Source: Rhineura floridana
Taxonomy: Eukaryota; Chordata; Lepidosauria; Squamata; Rhineuridae
NCBI RefSeq assembly: GCF_030035675.1
Contig: NC_084480.1
Coordinates: 251,779,981-251,843,980, forward strand
Length of the DNA stretch: 64,000 bases
Direction of reading: 5' to 3'
Shown here one piece after another: positions 1-10,029 of this stretch. Position numbers and translations under genes: made by a program. Numbering within the stretch: the stretch's first letter is position 1; every line of letters begins with the position of its first letter. Under the pieces are notes generated by a model. It was not told where the DNA came from and ran no database searches. It worked only from the letters and a program-made list of their open reading frames with translations.

Positions 1-176
1 CATTTGGGCCATAGAAAAAAGGGATAAAGAAGAATGAAAAAAGGTAAGGCCACCTGGGAACAGTGAAAAGAAGGTGATCGGGCCACTATTTAGCTGGCTC
101 AACTATAACCCATCTTTGAGGCCAGGTGTCCATATGTATTCCCACCAATTGGTGGAGTATCTTGAGAGTCTCTATA

Positions 177-310
177 GTTATTTATTCAGTTTATTTATTA
201 TTTCTAGTTGTGGTCTGCCCTTCTCCAACTGGTCCTAGGGCGGGTTACAAAATGTCACAATTAAAGCACGTACAATTTACACTGAAATCATAAAATAAAA
301 CCACAAAACA
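177..310 (-). repeat. LINE 3' tail (L2/CR1-like)
   Basis: T-rich TTTATTTATT followed by GGTCCTAGGGCGGGTTACAA is the reverse complement of a LINE tail of the kind '..gtaagccgccctg...aataaataaa'. It lies in desmocollin intron 5. Bases 1-176 and 311-1226 of this intron show nothing recognisable. Confidence 0.55.
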
Positions 311-1226
311 ACCAATGACAATATCAAGACAAACACAGAACAGCAAAGTAGGAGGAGAGAGGCCATCCACTCATCTAAAGGCCTGGTTAAAGTATAATGT
401 GCTTGTGTCTGCTTGTGATGTTCACCTTTCCGTGAACTGTTTCACTAGTATGAGTGGAAGAGTGTTATCAGAAATCTATGACATAAAGGAAGATAATAGG
501 CTTTGGAGGGAGGCAGGGAACCACTGTTATCTTTCATCTGGAAGAAACCCCCCAAATGCCTTCTCAGGCTGCCTAGAGTATGAAGGCTAGAGTGCCTTTG
601 TGCTATAATCAGCCAATAAATCTTTCCCCTCTCTCTACCTATTTACATGAATAAGAATGTCCAACTCTGGTGGGCAAATTGGTGCTGTGCATGCCATGCT
701 TGTCATTCTACATGTAGCCCAACAATCAAATCATTCTCACTCTCTACTAAAGAACTGGGAGCTAATGTAAAAATTGTGGCCCCCACATGGAGGCTGTCAA
801 AATGGCTCCTGTACAGTGGCACAATGTTTGGAAACCCATTTCCCCATGTGTTCCCAATCATGCAGTTACCTATCAATAAGTTTCATATACACAGTTGCAA
901 CAGTTATTTGTTTGTTGCATCTGTTCATTGATTTTTAATTATTATTCTCAGAGGACATTACTTTTACCAAGACAGATACAATGATGCTATGTTTTTATTA
1001 TTATTTTTACTCTTCTGATTCTCATATTGGGAAAGAAAGAATATTGGCAAGAGGGATGATTGATAGCATGTATGTCTGTTTTTGTGAAATGTATGATTAA
1101 CAAACATCTTCCATTTCCTTTCTTTTTGCCTATTTATTCAGGATCCCCTAGGAATATTAAAAGAAATATCTTTAATCTGTCAATATATTTATTATCACTC
1201 AATAAAGAGAAATTTGAAACCCGTAC

Positions 1227-1382
1227 CTGAAATTCTGGGTACACTTCCCGATCAATTGGACAATTAACAAAGAGATTTCCAGTTTCTTTCTCAATATAGA
1301 AGTAATTTAGTGGTGGTTTGTCAACACCATGACCACTTATGGAATATCTAATATTGTACTTGAGGGCCATGTCTGAAGACAG
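1227..1382 (-). CDS. DSC: Desmocollin exon 5 (start of cadherin domain EC1)
   Basis: This internal exon of a desmosomal cadherin is 156 bp (52 codons, in phase at both ends). It encodes the first strands of EC1, the domain through which desmocollin binds partners across the desmosome. It starts LSSDMALKYN and contains IRYSISGHGVDKPPLNYFYI and EKETGNLFVNCPIDREVYPE, close to the mammalian desmocollin pattern YSISG.GVD..P.NLFYIERDTGNLFC.RPVDRE. The acceptor AG is at 1384-1383 and the donor GT at 1226-1225. An AG ten bases further in (1374-1373) was rejected because it breaks the frame with exon 4. The next exon was not found before base 1. The paralogue (DSC1, 2 or 3) is not resolved. Confidence 0.9.
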
Positions 1383-2324
1383 CTACGTAAACACAAATCA
1401 AATTGAAACAGGTATAATCATTAACAAATCTATTATAATCTTGCCTATTTATTCAGAATCCATTAGGAATCCTAAGATGCAAAAGGGATGTCTTTGTACA
1501 TCAATTCAAATATTATGGCCACAGCATGGCTCTAAAAAAATTCATGTGATAGTAGCTCCATACAAAGTCTATAATGCTTGTGGCTTGCTTACCATGTGAG
1601 TAATCTTGATCACATGGAGCATCTTCATGCCAGCTACTCGTTTCTGGTGGCCAATGGCATTGCAGAGAACTGTAAGTAGTTTGCAAATGCTACAGCCTTA
1701 TGTGGAGCTCCCATCACACAGAAGAAATGGGAGCCCATTTAAATACCATAGTCTCAATTCAAAGTCAGTAGAAAACAACAGCTTGTGTGTGTAGCTCAGA
1801 CCAGATATCTAATAGTAACTTTATTCATTGGAAATGAGCGGAGGTAAACTGGTTTCCCCAATCCTAAATTTCTGCAACAATGTATATATCTGCTACAATG
1901 GTATAACACAGACAATCCCAGCATTACAAACTAAATTACTAGATGGGCAGGAATTTATAGAAAAAAACAATAGGTTATAGAACTCCAATAAAGTAGCTGT
2001 CTTGGATGCCTAGCAAGAATTGATGTGTGTCTGAAGACTGCTTTTTACGACACAGTTTTCACTGATGGGGAGTGCTCTTGCTGATCACTTATAATGTATG
2101 TCAAGCTGCTCAAAGTTTCTTGACTGCTCTTCCTGCAACCCCCCAAAAGTCCCATTGATTTCATTAGCATTTTACTTACCAATCATATTGTTTGATAATA
2201 ACTTGACTGGGTTTTCTCCAAGTTATCTTAATAATAGATTTGTGCATAGTGACATTATGATCTTGTGCAAATTAGATAGAAATATAATTTGACAAATAAA
2301 AATGAAGGTGTATCTAAAACATGC
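1383..2324 (-). other. DSC: Desmocollin intron 4, GC-AG type
   Basis: This is a 942-bp intron. Exon 4 homology ends in ATTCAACAG and the next bases on the minus strand are GCATGT, so the donor is GC, not GT. The acceptor is TTTACGTAG at 1383. This pair gives an uninterrupted frame (QQ then LSSD) that matches mammalian desmocollins (QQVQSD or QQVESD) without a gap. I recognise no repeat or RNA gene inside. Confidence 0.75.
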
Positions 2325-2450
2325 CTGTTGAATTTTCATTGGGAAAGGTCCCAGTGAGTTTTCCATTATAGTAGTTGGGACAGGAACCCATCTTCGTTTA
2401 TTTCTCCTAAGAACAGTCTCTTGTATGTGTCTTGCCTTAGCTATTGGGAT
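2325..2450 (-). CDS. DSC: Desmocollin exon 4 (prodomain end, furin-type site, mature N-terminus)
   Basis: This 126-bp exon (42 codons) is too short to stand out as a long ORF. It reads IPIAKARHIQETVLRRNKRR, then WVPVPTTIMENSLGPFPMKI and QQ. Mammalian desmocollins have RHT.E.VLRRAKRRWAPIPC and ENSLGPFPLFLQQ at the same place. RNKR before RW is the proprotein convertase site that releases the mature protein. The Trp that follows is the strand-swap Trp2 used in cadherin adhesion. The acceptor is CATCTTCCAG at 2451 with a good pyrimidine tract. The donor is the unusual GC at 2324-2323. The Cys usual in the PIPC motif is replaced here (VPVPT). Confidence 0.88.
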
Positions 2451-2964
2451 CTGGAAGATGGGGAGATAGAATTAAATAAATGACAATAGCCATCATGGGT
2501 GATATGTAACTAAGTCATACTCAGAATATTTAAGTCCCTTGATTTGAATGGGTCTGCTACTCTGACTTAATTGGATACCACCTAGGGATGGGGTTGCTGC
2601 CTAGTTCCAATCTGCTTGTATTCCAATAGTTCATCATTCAATCCCGATCTGCCCTTTTTTTTGTTCCTGCTTAGTTTCGATGCCAGTTAACAAGGCATCT
2701 TGGCATGTAGCATAATTCTAGCATGGGGAATTGTAGCATTCTTCTGTCATGTGAAACAATTGTAATATTTTCATCATTGTACTATGTCTATTAAATTTTG
2801 TTTGCCTTCTAAACTGAATTAAACATTAATGCCCTTGATCGATGTCATTTTTTTATTTTTATCTTTGCTATATCAGTTCTCTTGTCATGGGACTGTTTAG
2901 CAGTAATTTGGGGGAGGTGCCAACAATACAAGTCCAGCTTCTGATTTTAGAGTCATGTAAATTG

Positions 2965-3230
2965 TCATATAATTTGAATTGAATTGAATTGAAACTTTAT
3001 TTTTACCCCGCCCTTTTTCCAAACTGGAACTCAGGGCGGCTTACAAATAGAACTACATGTAGTTTAAAACATAGAAAAACATACAATTAAAATATAATTA
3101 AACTATGCACAACCTTAAAACCGTGAAAGGCACTTAAACATCTAAAAACAATTTAAAATAATACAAATAATAATATAAAACAATAAAACAAGCCTTGTAA
3201 AGCCCTTTATAAAGCAAAACAGTGGTACTA
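2965..3230 (-). repeat. LINE 3' tail (L2/CR1-like) in desmocollin intron 3
   Basis: An (AATTG)n run is followed by CCCCGCCCTTTTTCC and CAGGGCGGCTTACAAAT, then A-rich sequence. This is the reverse complement of an L2/CR1-type 3' end. The rest of the 843-bp intron has no recognised element. Confidence 0.6.
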
Positions 3231-3293
3231 AAAGATGAGGAACAAGCCTGAAAAGCAGAAAATAACAGGGTAAAATATATATAGCATGTCTAC

Positions 3294-3496
3294 CTTTTGG
3301 GGATGTGTAAGCAAACTAACATATATCTTCTTTTGTTCGTGTCTACATGTGCCTTTAAGGAATATGATGATGGTGCTTTCATGAGAAGACAAGGAAACAT
3401 CACTTGCTGTATACAATGAACCATCTTCTTGAATTGTAAAATTGGGATTGTTTGAGTGAATAATTTCAGAATGCTTAAGACACTCTTTCATGTTTA
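3294..3496 (-). CDS. DSC: Desmocollin exon 3 (prodomain)
   Basis: This 203-bp exon runs from phase 1 to phase 0. After joining to exon 2 it reads VGR-VNMKECLKHSEIIHSN, then NPNFTIQEDGSLYTASDVSL and KKIYVSLLTHPQK. Mammalian desmocollins have GRVNLEEC, DPDF...DGSVYTA and a KK..V.LEHQ.K segment in the same order. This is the cadherin prodomain that keeps the precursor non-adhesive until furin-type cleavage. The acceptor is TTTCCTACAG at 3497 and the donor is AAAAG|GTAGAC at 3293. Translation beyond the donor becomes intronic. Confidence 0.9.
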
Positions 3497-3699
3497 CTGT
3501 AGGAAAAAATAAATGTCAAAGCCTAGTTGAAACGAGGAAGGAAAAGCATGTACAAAGACATAATTCCAAACCTGGGTGTCTAAATCTATAATTAGGGCCT
3601 AAATCAAGTTATGACAGGCAGAGGAGGCTACTAATGGCTTAGCTGCTGATCTCAGAGGTAGTCTGTGCAGCCTAGAACAAGAAGACTTCCGTAGTCTGT

Positions 3700-3760
3700 T
3701 GCCTTTCAGATGTTTTGGACTACAACTCCCATCAGCTATAGGAGAACTTTGGTAACCTTA
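3700..3760. repeat. Old hAT MITE fragment
   Basis: The motif CAGATGTTTTGGACTACAAC then TCCCATCAGC is the common hairpin hAT-type MITE of amniotes. Several more copies occur in this window. No target duplication is visible. It lies in desmocollin intron 2 (419 bp), which also holds an (AAC)n run at 3873-3895. Confidence 0.5.
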
Positions 3761-3915
3761 GAATTCGAACTCTAGTGTCTGTGGACAACTCTGGTCAAAT
3801 TCTAAATTAACATCAATATTGCCATTATATGATTGGGTTTCAAACAATAAAAATTATTTGACATCTAATATAACAACAACAACAACAACAACAATAGGCA
3901 TTATTGGACTCTCAC

Positions 3916-4000
3916 CTCTGCCAACAAACATCCCTGCTTTTAGTTTATGAGGGACATTAAAAGTCACATTCTTGCAAGCTTCACAAGATAAACCCAATAC
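3916..4000 (-). CDS. DSC: Desmocollin exon 2 (end of signal region, start of prodomain)
   Basis: This 85-bp exon reads VLGLSCEACKNVTFNVPHKL then KAGMFVGR plus one base. It matches the mammalian desmocollin segment C.ACK.V..NVPSKLEAD..VGR. The acceptor is a run of nine T then AG at 4001, and the donor is GCAGAG|GTGAGA at 3915. It splices in frame to exon 3, restoring Val-Asn. The exon starts on a codon boundary, so exon 1 should end in phase 0 after the hydrophobic signal peptide. I could not find that exon on the minus strand upstream. Confidence 0.87.
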
Positions 4001-4587
4001 CTAAAAAAAAAGTTCAAAAGCTTACAAGCATTCTATATATATACATATAAAGTGAAACAACAATTTTTTTCCAATACAAACCTTGTATTGATTGGCTTGT
4101 AATTTAATTCTTAAAAGTATTGAGCAAAAAGTTTACTTGGATCAAAAAGGAAGTCTGCATCAATGCCTGCTTTAGGACTGTAGAGTTCTCATGTCCCAAT
4201 CCTGCATTTCTTCTTCCAGCAAATTAGAAAAACTAGTGAATTATAAAGGGTGCAATTGAAAAGCAAAATTTCCATTAATGGATCTTGGATACTTTGAAAA
4301 TACGTTTCAGGTTCCTTTACTTCAAATCAGAGAATTATATAAAATATTCTACTAAAAGTTATCTAGTAATAATAAATTAAATAAATAGATAGATTAGTGA
4401 CAAGATACACTGCCCTTGGAACTCGATTAGGAAAACAACAATTTCCCTTAAACAGACTCCATCAATCATGTCCTTTATTACATAATATCAAATACAATGG
4501 TTTTGTATGTGAACCTCTAAACCCCCTTCCTTCTTCACATGAATTTGCCCATCTGCTCACAACCCTCTCCCCCTCTCACCCATTTAA

Positions 4588-5440
4588 GAACATAAGAAGA
4601 GCTTGCTGGCTGAGGCTAATTGACCATCTAGTCCAGCATCCTGTTCTCACAGTGCCCAACCAGATGCCTGTGGAAAACCTGCAAGCAGGACCTGCAGAGC
4701 CAGGTGTGACTGGGCTCTTGCCCAGGCTTGCAGCACCGTTCTCCCCAACACCCCCTTCCAATACAGGCGGTGTGGGGCTTATATAGGCCGGCCTGCCCTA
4801 CCTACCACCCACATCAGTGTTTACATTCCACACGCTGTGTGTGCCTGCCTGCCATCACCCAAGATGGTGGCAGAGGCATCAACCCTTTAAGGAGGCCCCC
4901 ACTGCCATCTTGGGTGATGGCAGGCATGTGAGCACAGCATGCACACTGATGCACTAACGTGACAGGTAGGTGAGGCAGGTGGGCTTATTTAAGCCCACAT
5001 TATCTGTATCAGGGGGGCAGGGAGCTCCCACTCTATGATTCACAGCAGCATTGGGTTGCATAATGCAATGATGCCATGGATCACAGAGAGAGAGCTCCAC
5101 CCTCCCACCCTAACGAAGAGCCCCTCTGGGCTGCAGGGGCCCTTGGCTAGTGCCCAACCTGGCTGCCTGCTAGCGCCAGGCCTGAGGACCCACATGCAAG
5201 AGAACTCTCCTTTCCTTCTTTCCAGCAACTGGTATTCAGAAGCATACTGCCTCCAACCATGAAGGCAGAGCATAAACATCATGGCTAGTAGCCACTGATA
5301 GTCTTATCTTCCATAAATTTGTCTAACCCACTTTTAAAGCCACCCACGTTGGTGGCCATCACTGCCTCCTGTGGGAGTGAACTCCATAGTTTAACTATGC
5401 ACTGCATGAAGAAGTACTTTCTTTTTTTACTAGGCCTGTT
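4588..5440 (+). repeat. CR1-like non-coding repeat, split by a hAT element
   Basis: The first part (4588-4694) has CATCTAGTCCAGCATCCTGT and TCTCACAGTG. The second (5185-5440) has CAACTGGTATTCAGAAGCAT, TGGTGGCCATCACTGCCTCC and GAAGAAGTACTTTC. These are the two halves of one interspersed repeat, separated by the element at 4695-5184. A shorter copy of the first half lies at 27620-27720. Bases 4001-4587 hold nothing recognisable. Confidence 0.6.
4695..5184. mobile_element. Non-autonomous hAT-type element, CAGGGCCGG/CCATCTTG family
   Basis: The element interrupts the repeat at 4588-5440 and is flanked by AGGACCTG (4687-4694) and AGGACCCA (5185-5192), an imperfect 8-bp duplication. Near its centre CACCCAAGATGGTGGCAGAG and CTGCCATCTTGGGTGATGG form a large hairpin. 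It shares its centre and right arm (CTGCAGGGGCCC, CCCAACCTGGC) with the elements at 49905, 52077 and 52834. It has no transposase frame. Confidence 0.7.
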
Positions 5441-6084
5441 GTTCTAACTATGGTGAAAGCAGGGTGGTCTCTCAATGAGTGTGAGTGAGGGTCTCTCCCC
5501 CACTCTCTGTCGCTGATGCCTTACAGGCCTCCAAAGCTGTTGGGCACCAGAGACAGTAAAGAGAGAGATATTTTCCTGTCTCCATTCCACAATTGCTGGA
5601 GCTGCAAGAAAGGTAAATGGGTAAGGGCAAGAGAGGGGAAAGGAGGATGCAAATTCTCTTCCAGCTGATAAGTGTTTAGAGAAGACCTTTGGGGGCCACA
5701 CTTCTTGCCTGGTATTTCAGATGAATATTACAAGCCACTAGTATTTGTATTTCTGGACAAGAAATATGAAAATCAGTGACATCATTAAAACAAATAGATG
5801 CAGGAACAAAATATTAGTTCTAATAGTAAGGGAATATTGTATCATTAAGTATATAATGACATTCAAGATGCATTAATGGATTGGAAAAAACAGGTTGCAG
5901 TCGATGTGTTCTGAAGATTCTCTTTGCTTTTAGGCAAGGTGTAAGAGACAGCTTCAGCCCTTCAGGCCTCAACCAAAACTAAAACCCTACCTCTCTCTGA
6001 CACTGATTTTGATGTGGGGATTCATTCAAACAAACAACCCCCCATTCATTCATAAGTGGTACAGTCCTATGTGAATTATATCCT
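5441..6084. other. No feature recognised
   Basis: Contains only short unassigned frames, including an 85-codon one on the minus strand at 5444-5701 with no family I recognise. Confidence 0.4.
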
Positions 6085-6393
6085 TAAAAAAGGTAAAGGT
6101 GTCACTGCACTTGTAGTGCGAGTCGTTTCCGACTCTTAGGGTGACGTCTTGCGATGTTTACTAGGCAGACCGTATATATGGGGTGGGATTGCCAGTTCCT
6201 TCCCCAGCCTTTCTTTACCCCCCAGCATATGCCGGGTACTCATTTTACCGACCACGGATGGATGGAAGGCTGAGTGGACCTCGACCCCTTTTACCAGAGA
6301 TTTGACTTCCTCCTTCTGTTGGAATCAAACTCCGGCCGTGAGCAGAGCTTCGGCTGCGTTACCGCCGCTTACCACTCTGTGCCACGGAGGATC
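6085..6393 (-). repeat. tRNA-derived SINE, type A
   Basis: On the minus strand it begins TCCTCCGTGGCACAGAGTGG, carries a polymerase III B-box-like GGAGTTTGATTCC, and ends AGTCGGAAACGACTCGCACT and GGTGACACCTTTACC plus A/T. A second copy lies on the plus strand at 23831-24140. The long frames crossing both copies are not genes. Confidence 0.75.
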
Positions 6394-6674
6394 TTTCATC
6401 CTATGCCTTGCTAATTGCTTGAACTGATCAAACTGAAAGGATGGGAGTGTTTTGCTGGAAGTTCCAAAATGTGGTGATTGCAGAGTGGTGATTGCACTCC
6501 CATTGTTACTCTGACATGGTCAGGTTTTCCATATCTTCCTTACTTCTTTCTTTTTCTTTTCTTTTCTTTTTGCACGTTTGTTTTGTTTTGTTTGGCCCAA
6601 GTTCTAACTCCTAACCAAGTCCCTCTTGAGGCCTGTTCACAGTCTCATTTTTCCTACCTACCAAAGGAGAAATC

Positions 6675-6790
6675 TTTGTCTCAGGGATAGGAAACCAGTG
6701 GCGTTTGTACAACTGTGATTCCCATCATTCCTGACCATTGGCCATGCTAGCTGGAGCTGATGGGAATTGGAGGCCCCATGGCTGCTTTAC
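6675..6790. repeat. hAT MITE remnant (CAGATGTTG/ACTCCCATCA family)
   Basis: Contains GATTCCCATCATTCCTGACC and ATTGGCCATGCTAGCTGG, followed by a partly complementary arm (GCTGATGGGAATTGGAGGCC). Between 6394 and 6674 there is only a T-rich run near 6541-6590. Confidence 0.5.
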
Positions 6791-8828
6791 TTGCTCCTCT
6801 TTTTACTTTTATACAGTTTGTTTCATTCGTGTTATCTGTTCATCATTCATATCCATGGCTTATGATTTCAGTTCATTAAGTGGGTAAGAGTAATAAAATA
6901 GGCACTTTCTCCAGAATGACCATTACAATGTTTGCGCTGAAACAAACACACCAAATATCTCTGCAATTGTCCTATTTATGTTATTTTTAAATGTTATCAA
7001 CAATTTCCAATAGTTACCCAGGATTGGATTTCAGCAATAATTTACTGATAATAAATTCCCACAGAAGTTTAAAAAAATGCAGGAGAATTTTACAAAAACA
7101 AAAATTATCCCCTGTAACTTTGTCCAAAGAATCAATATCAGTTCATATATTGTAGCATAATGCTAATTATATTTTAGTACAAATACTGAAAAAAAATCAA
7201 TTTATATTATATGTCATTGAGTCACTAAAAGTTCCCCTTTTTAAATGTTAAAGCCAGCCAACTTACTCTATCTGATACAGAGAACCAAGAAATTAATATA
7301 GAACAGTTAGAACACAATTCCAGACACATCTATTCAGAAGTAAGTCTGTCTGAGTTCAATAGGTCTGGAGCCTTAGACATTTTATATGGCATTAAGTTTC
7401 CAAATCTCTCCCCAAAAGGTTGCCTGATACCAGAAAGTTAAAGCCCCTTAACTCATAATGAATATCCTTGATTTTGGAACATCATGATTCCACTGAACTG
7501 TGACAAAGAGTTCCATGCAACAATGACCTTACATGTAATCAATTTATTATCAGACCTCTTTTTTTTTTTTTTTTAAAGCAGGATCCCACACTGATTTTTA
7601 GACTTTCGGTGTTAGTTTGATAATTTGGAGGGCATACTGAAATTGCTTACAAGCAGTTTAAATAATGATAGAAACTCCTTCATATTCAGCATTGCCACGA
7701 GTCAGATGTAAGGGATGTCCCCTATATTAAGACATGCAGCATTTTTAAAAATATATCAGCTGCACAAAATACAACAGATGTTCTTTATTTGTCTATTCTA
7801 TTCCCATTGTGCTCCAGAGAATAGCTCTATAATGCCCATAGTCAGTCTTTGGGGGGAAATAGTTAAATGCCTACACAAATTTTATTTAGTCCCTTAATTT
7901 CACGATGTTTTCTGGCAACTTGCTATTGCTATACAACCAATTCCACATTTGGTTCCACTCACCGGTAGGCTGATGAGAAGCCGTAGACAGATAGTTCTAC
8001 ACAAGATGCTGCTTTTGCACCTTACTGCAGCCGGTAGTGCCATTTCCAGCACACAGGAATTCTGTGGGGCTTATTGGGCTCCTGACCTGCTGGGTCTGAT
8101 GAGGGTTCCCAGGGGAGTGAGGGTGAAAGGAAACAGTGATGCCCAGCACAGCAATGCAGCAGCGGCAAGTATATGATGCAAAAAGGTGAATACAGCTTTC
8201 TTCCCTTTCTTGTTTTTCACTCAAGTTTTGACTGTGTTAAGAAGGGCCGGGTCGTTAATTTATCTCTCTTGCTAAATTTCATAGGGCTTGTCCTGAAAGA
8301 GACTTGTGGAATGTGCTCTATCATAATTCAGAGTTCCCTTGCCCTGCTGAAATGCTATGGGGGAGAGGGAAAAGTTGGATGGACTGGGTTCCTGGGCTTG
8401 CCCTTCCCTCCCCAGTTGCCTAGGAATAAATTATTTTTGGTTTCACAGAATCTTAACAAACTAGAGATTGGAAGAATCAGTTTTCAACCAATGCAAGGAT
8501 TCTGCCCTGCCCATTCAAGGACCATGTCTGCAGTCAGTCATGCAACTTTGCCTTTTCCCTAAGCTCTTGATTGCCTGGATTTCCATTAAATTGACTATAA
8601 AATAAGTTATTTCTCTCCTTTTTTTTAATAGAGTGAGCTCCATTTGATCTATCCTTTTTCATCATCTGGGGTTGTCAGATGTCCCTTATTCAATGAGCTT
8701 CAATTATTTTAAAGATCAACCCTATCAATCTATTGCTTTGTAAATCATGTTGGGCATTCCTTGTTTCAGAAAAGGCCAGCTTCAGGGCACTCACTAAACT
8801 AACCGGTGTCCTCCACATGTTTTGGATG
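6791..8828. other. Mostly featureless AT-rich DNA
   Basis: No gene or long repeat recognised. There is an old copy of the 90-bp hairpin repeat near 7305-7380 (ATTCAGAAGTAAGTC and GAGTTCAATAGG) and a T run at 7559-7574. Frames at 7997-8562 match nothing I know. Confidence 0.4.
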
Positions 8829-9554
8829 TAGGGTTGCCAGGTCAGAAGCATCCCAAAACCTGACATTTTAGGGGAGGGCCCGAGTGATTACATGGGGGTG
8901 GGCCCGAGTGATGTCACAGGGCGGGCCCAAGTGATGTCACGGGGCGGGCCCGAGTGATGTCATTAAGCAGAAGCTCTGTGCCAGGCGGGACACAGTGGCA
9001 TCTCGTAGAGGACACCCTCCCCTTTCCTGGGGTATATGATTTGTCCTGTCCCAGAGCAGATTTTGGGGTGGGCACCCCCAGTTACTTATTGTTCATAATT
9101 TTATGACATCATTATGTATTTATGATAACATCAGAAGCCTGATGATTTTGATTACATAAATGTATTGTTATTCTTGATGGGGAGAGTCCCCCGATCACAA
9201 TGATATATCATACAGGGTACCCCAACATATATTTTGGGGTTCAGAGACATGTTAAGTTTGGTTTGAAGTTGCTGTAGATGTCAACTCTTCTTCTCTTTTA
9301 GTGTTTTGAACTTTCAAGCAAATAAGGAACTGGGAACTAGGAACCAACTTCAGCATTGTATCAGTTCAATAGATTAAACAGTCGTGGGGGGGTGGCTGAC
9401 GTTTTGGTGTATATCTCGGGAACCAGACCACCTAGAAACTTTTTTAAAAAATTGAAGCTGAGAGTCTGGAGATTAAGGGGTGCTAGCCAGAGAGCTGGAG
9501 GGGCCCCCCAAAAACCAGACACTCCGGCCGAAAAGTGGAGACCTGGTAACCCAA
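8829..9554. mobile_element. Non-autonomous hAT element, TAGGGTTGCC family, with internal minisatellite
   Basis: Starts TAGGGTTGCCAGGT and ends ACCTGGTAACCCAA, an imperfect terminal inverted repeat. It is flanked by a perfect 8-bp duplication TTTGGATG (8821-8828 and 9555-9562). At 8877-8965 about four copies of a 22-24 bp unit GGGCCCGAGTGATGTCAC occur. The target is an older hAT MITE, whose two parts (CCACATGTTTTGGATG and CATCATTCCTGACTGTTGAC) flank the insertion. No transposase. Confidence 0.82.
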
Positions 9555-9793
9555 TTTGGATGACAGGTGCCATCATTCCTGACTGTTGACCATACTAGCT
9601 AGGCCACTTCACATGTTTGAAAGCCAAGAATAATACTTTATACACAATGGGGCAGTGGGCTGATGTTGCTCCCCACCATAAATATATTGTGCATGACACA
9701 GCCATATGCATATGCATCTGTACATACATCACCTTATTCCCATGATTCTTCACCCTTAAAATGGGGGGGTGGAGTCAAAGGTGTACTCATGGG

Positions 9794-9909
9794 CAGAGCT
9801 TGGAAAAGTTACGTTTTTGAACTACAACTCCCATCAGCCCCAGCCAGCATGGCCACTGGATTGGGCTGATGGGAGTTGTAGTTCAAAAAAGTAACTTTTC
9901 CAAGCTCTG
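9794..9909. mobile_element. 116-bp hairpin MITE (CAGAGCTTGGAAAAG family), copy 1
   Basis: Starts CAGAGCTTGGAAAAGTTAC and ends GTAACTTTTCCAAGCTCTG. The two arms pair over nearly the whole length around a short loop. A perfect 8-bp duplication CTCATGGG flanks it (9786-9793, 9910-9917), typical of hAT elements. A second 116-bp copy is at 20140-20255. Confidence 0.9.
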
Positions 9910-10029
9910 CTCATGGGCCCAGTTCTCCCTCTGGGATGTATACATTCCTGGTTTCCAAGCCCGTAAACCTGCTCTAAATTATTCTCTATGTATATTTGCA
10001 AGATGTACAAATGGAACAATCATAGCTAT

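Noticed and set aside
1373-1374. Acceptor AG giving a 146-bp desmocollin exon 5
   Set aside because: It would shift the frame against exon 4. The AG at 1384-1383 keeps the frame, gives 156 bp, and adds LSSD, which aligns with mammalian V(Q/E)SD.
2438-2444. Alternative acceptors (CAATAG or GCTAAG) for desmocollin exon 4
   Set aside because: The first breaks the frame and the second lacks a pyrimidine tract. CATCTTCCAG at 2451 is better and in frame.
6149-6427. Frame shared with 23775-24074 (similar proteins), as a conserved gene family
   Set aside because: Both are the reverse reading of the type A SINE; the similarity is that of the repeat.
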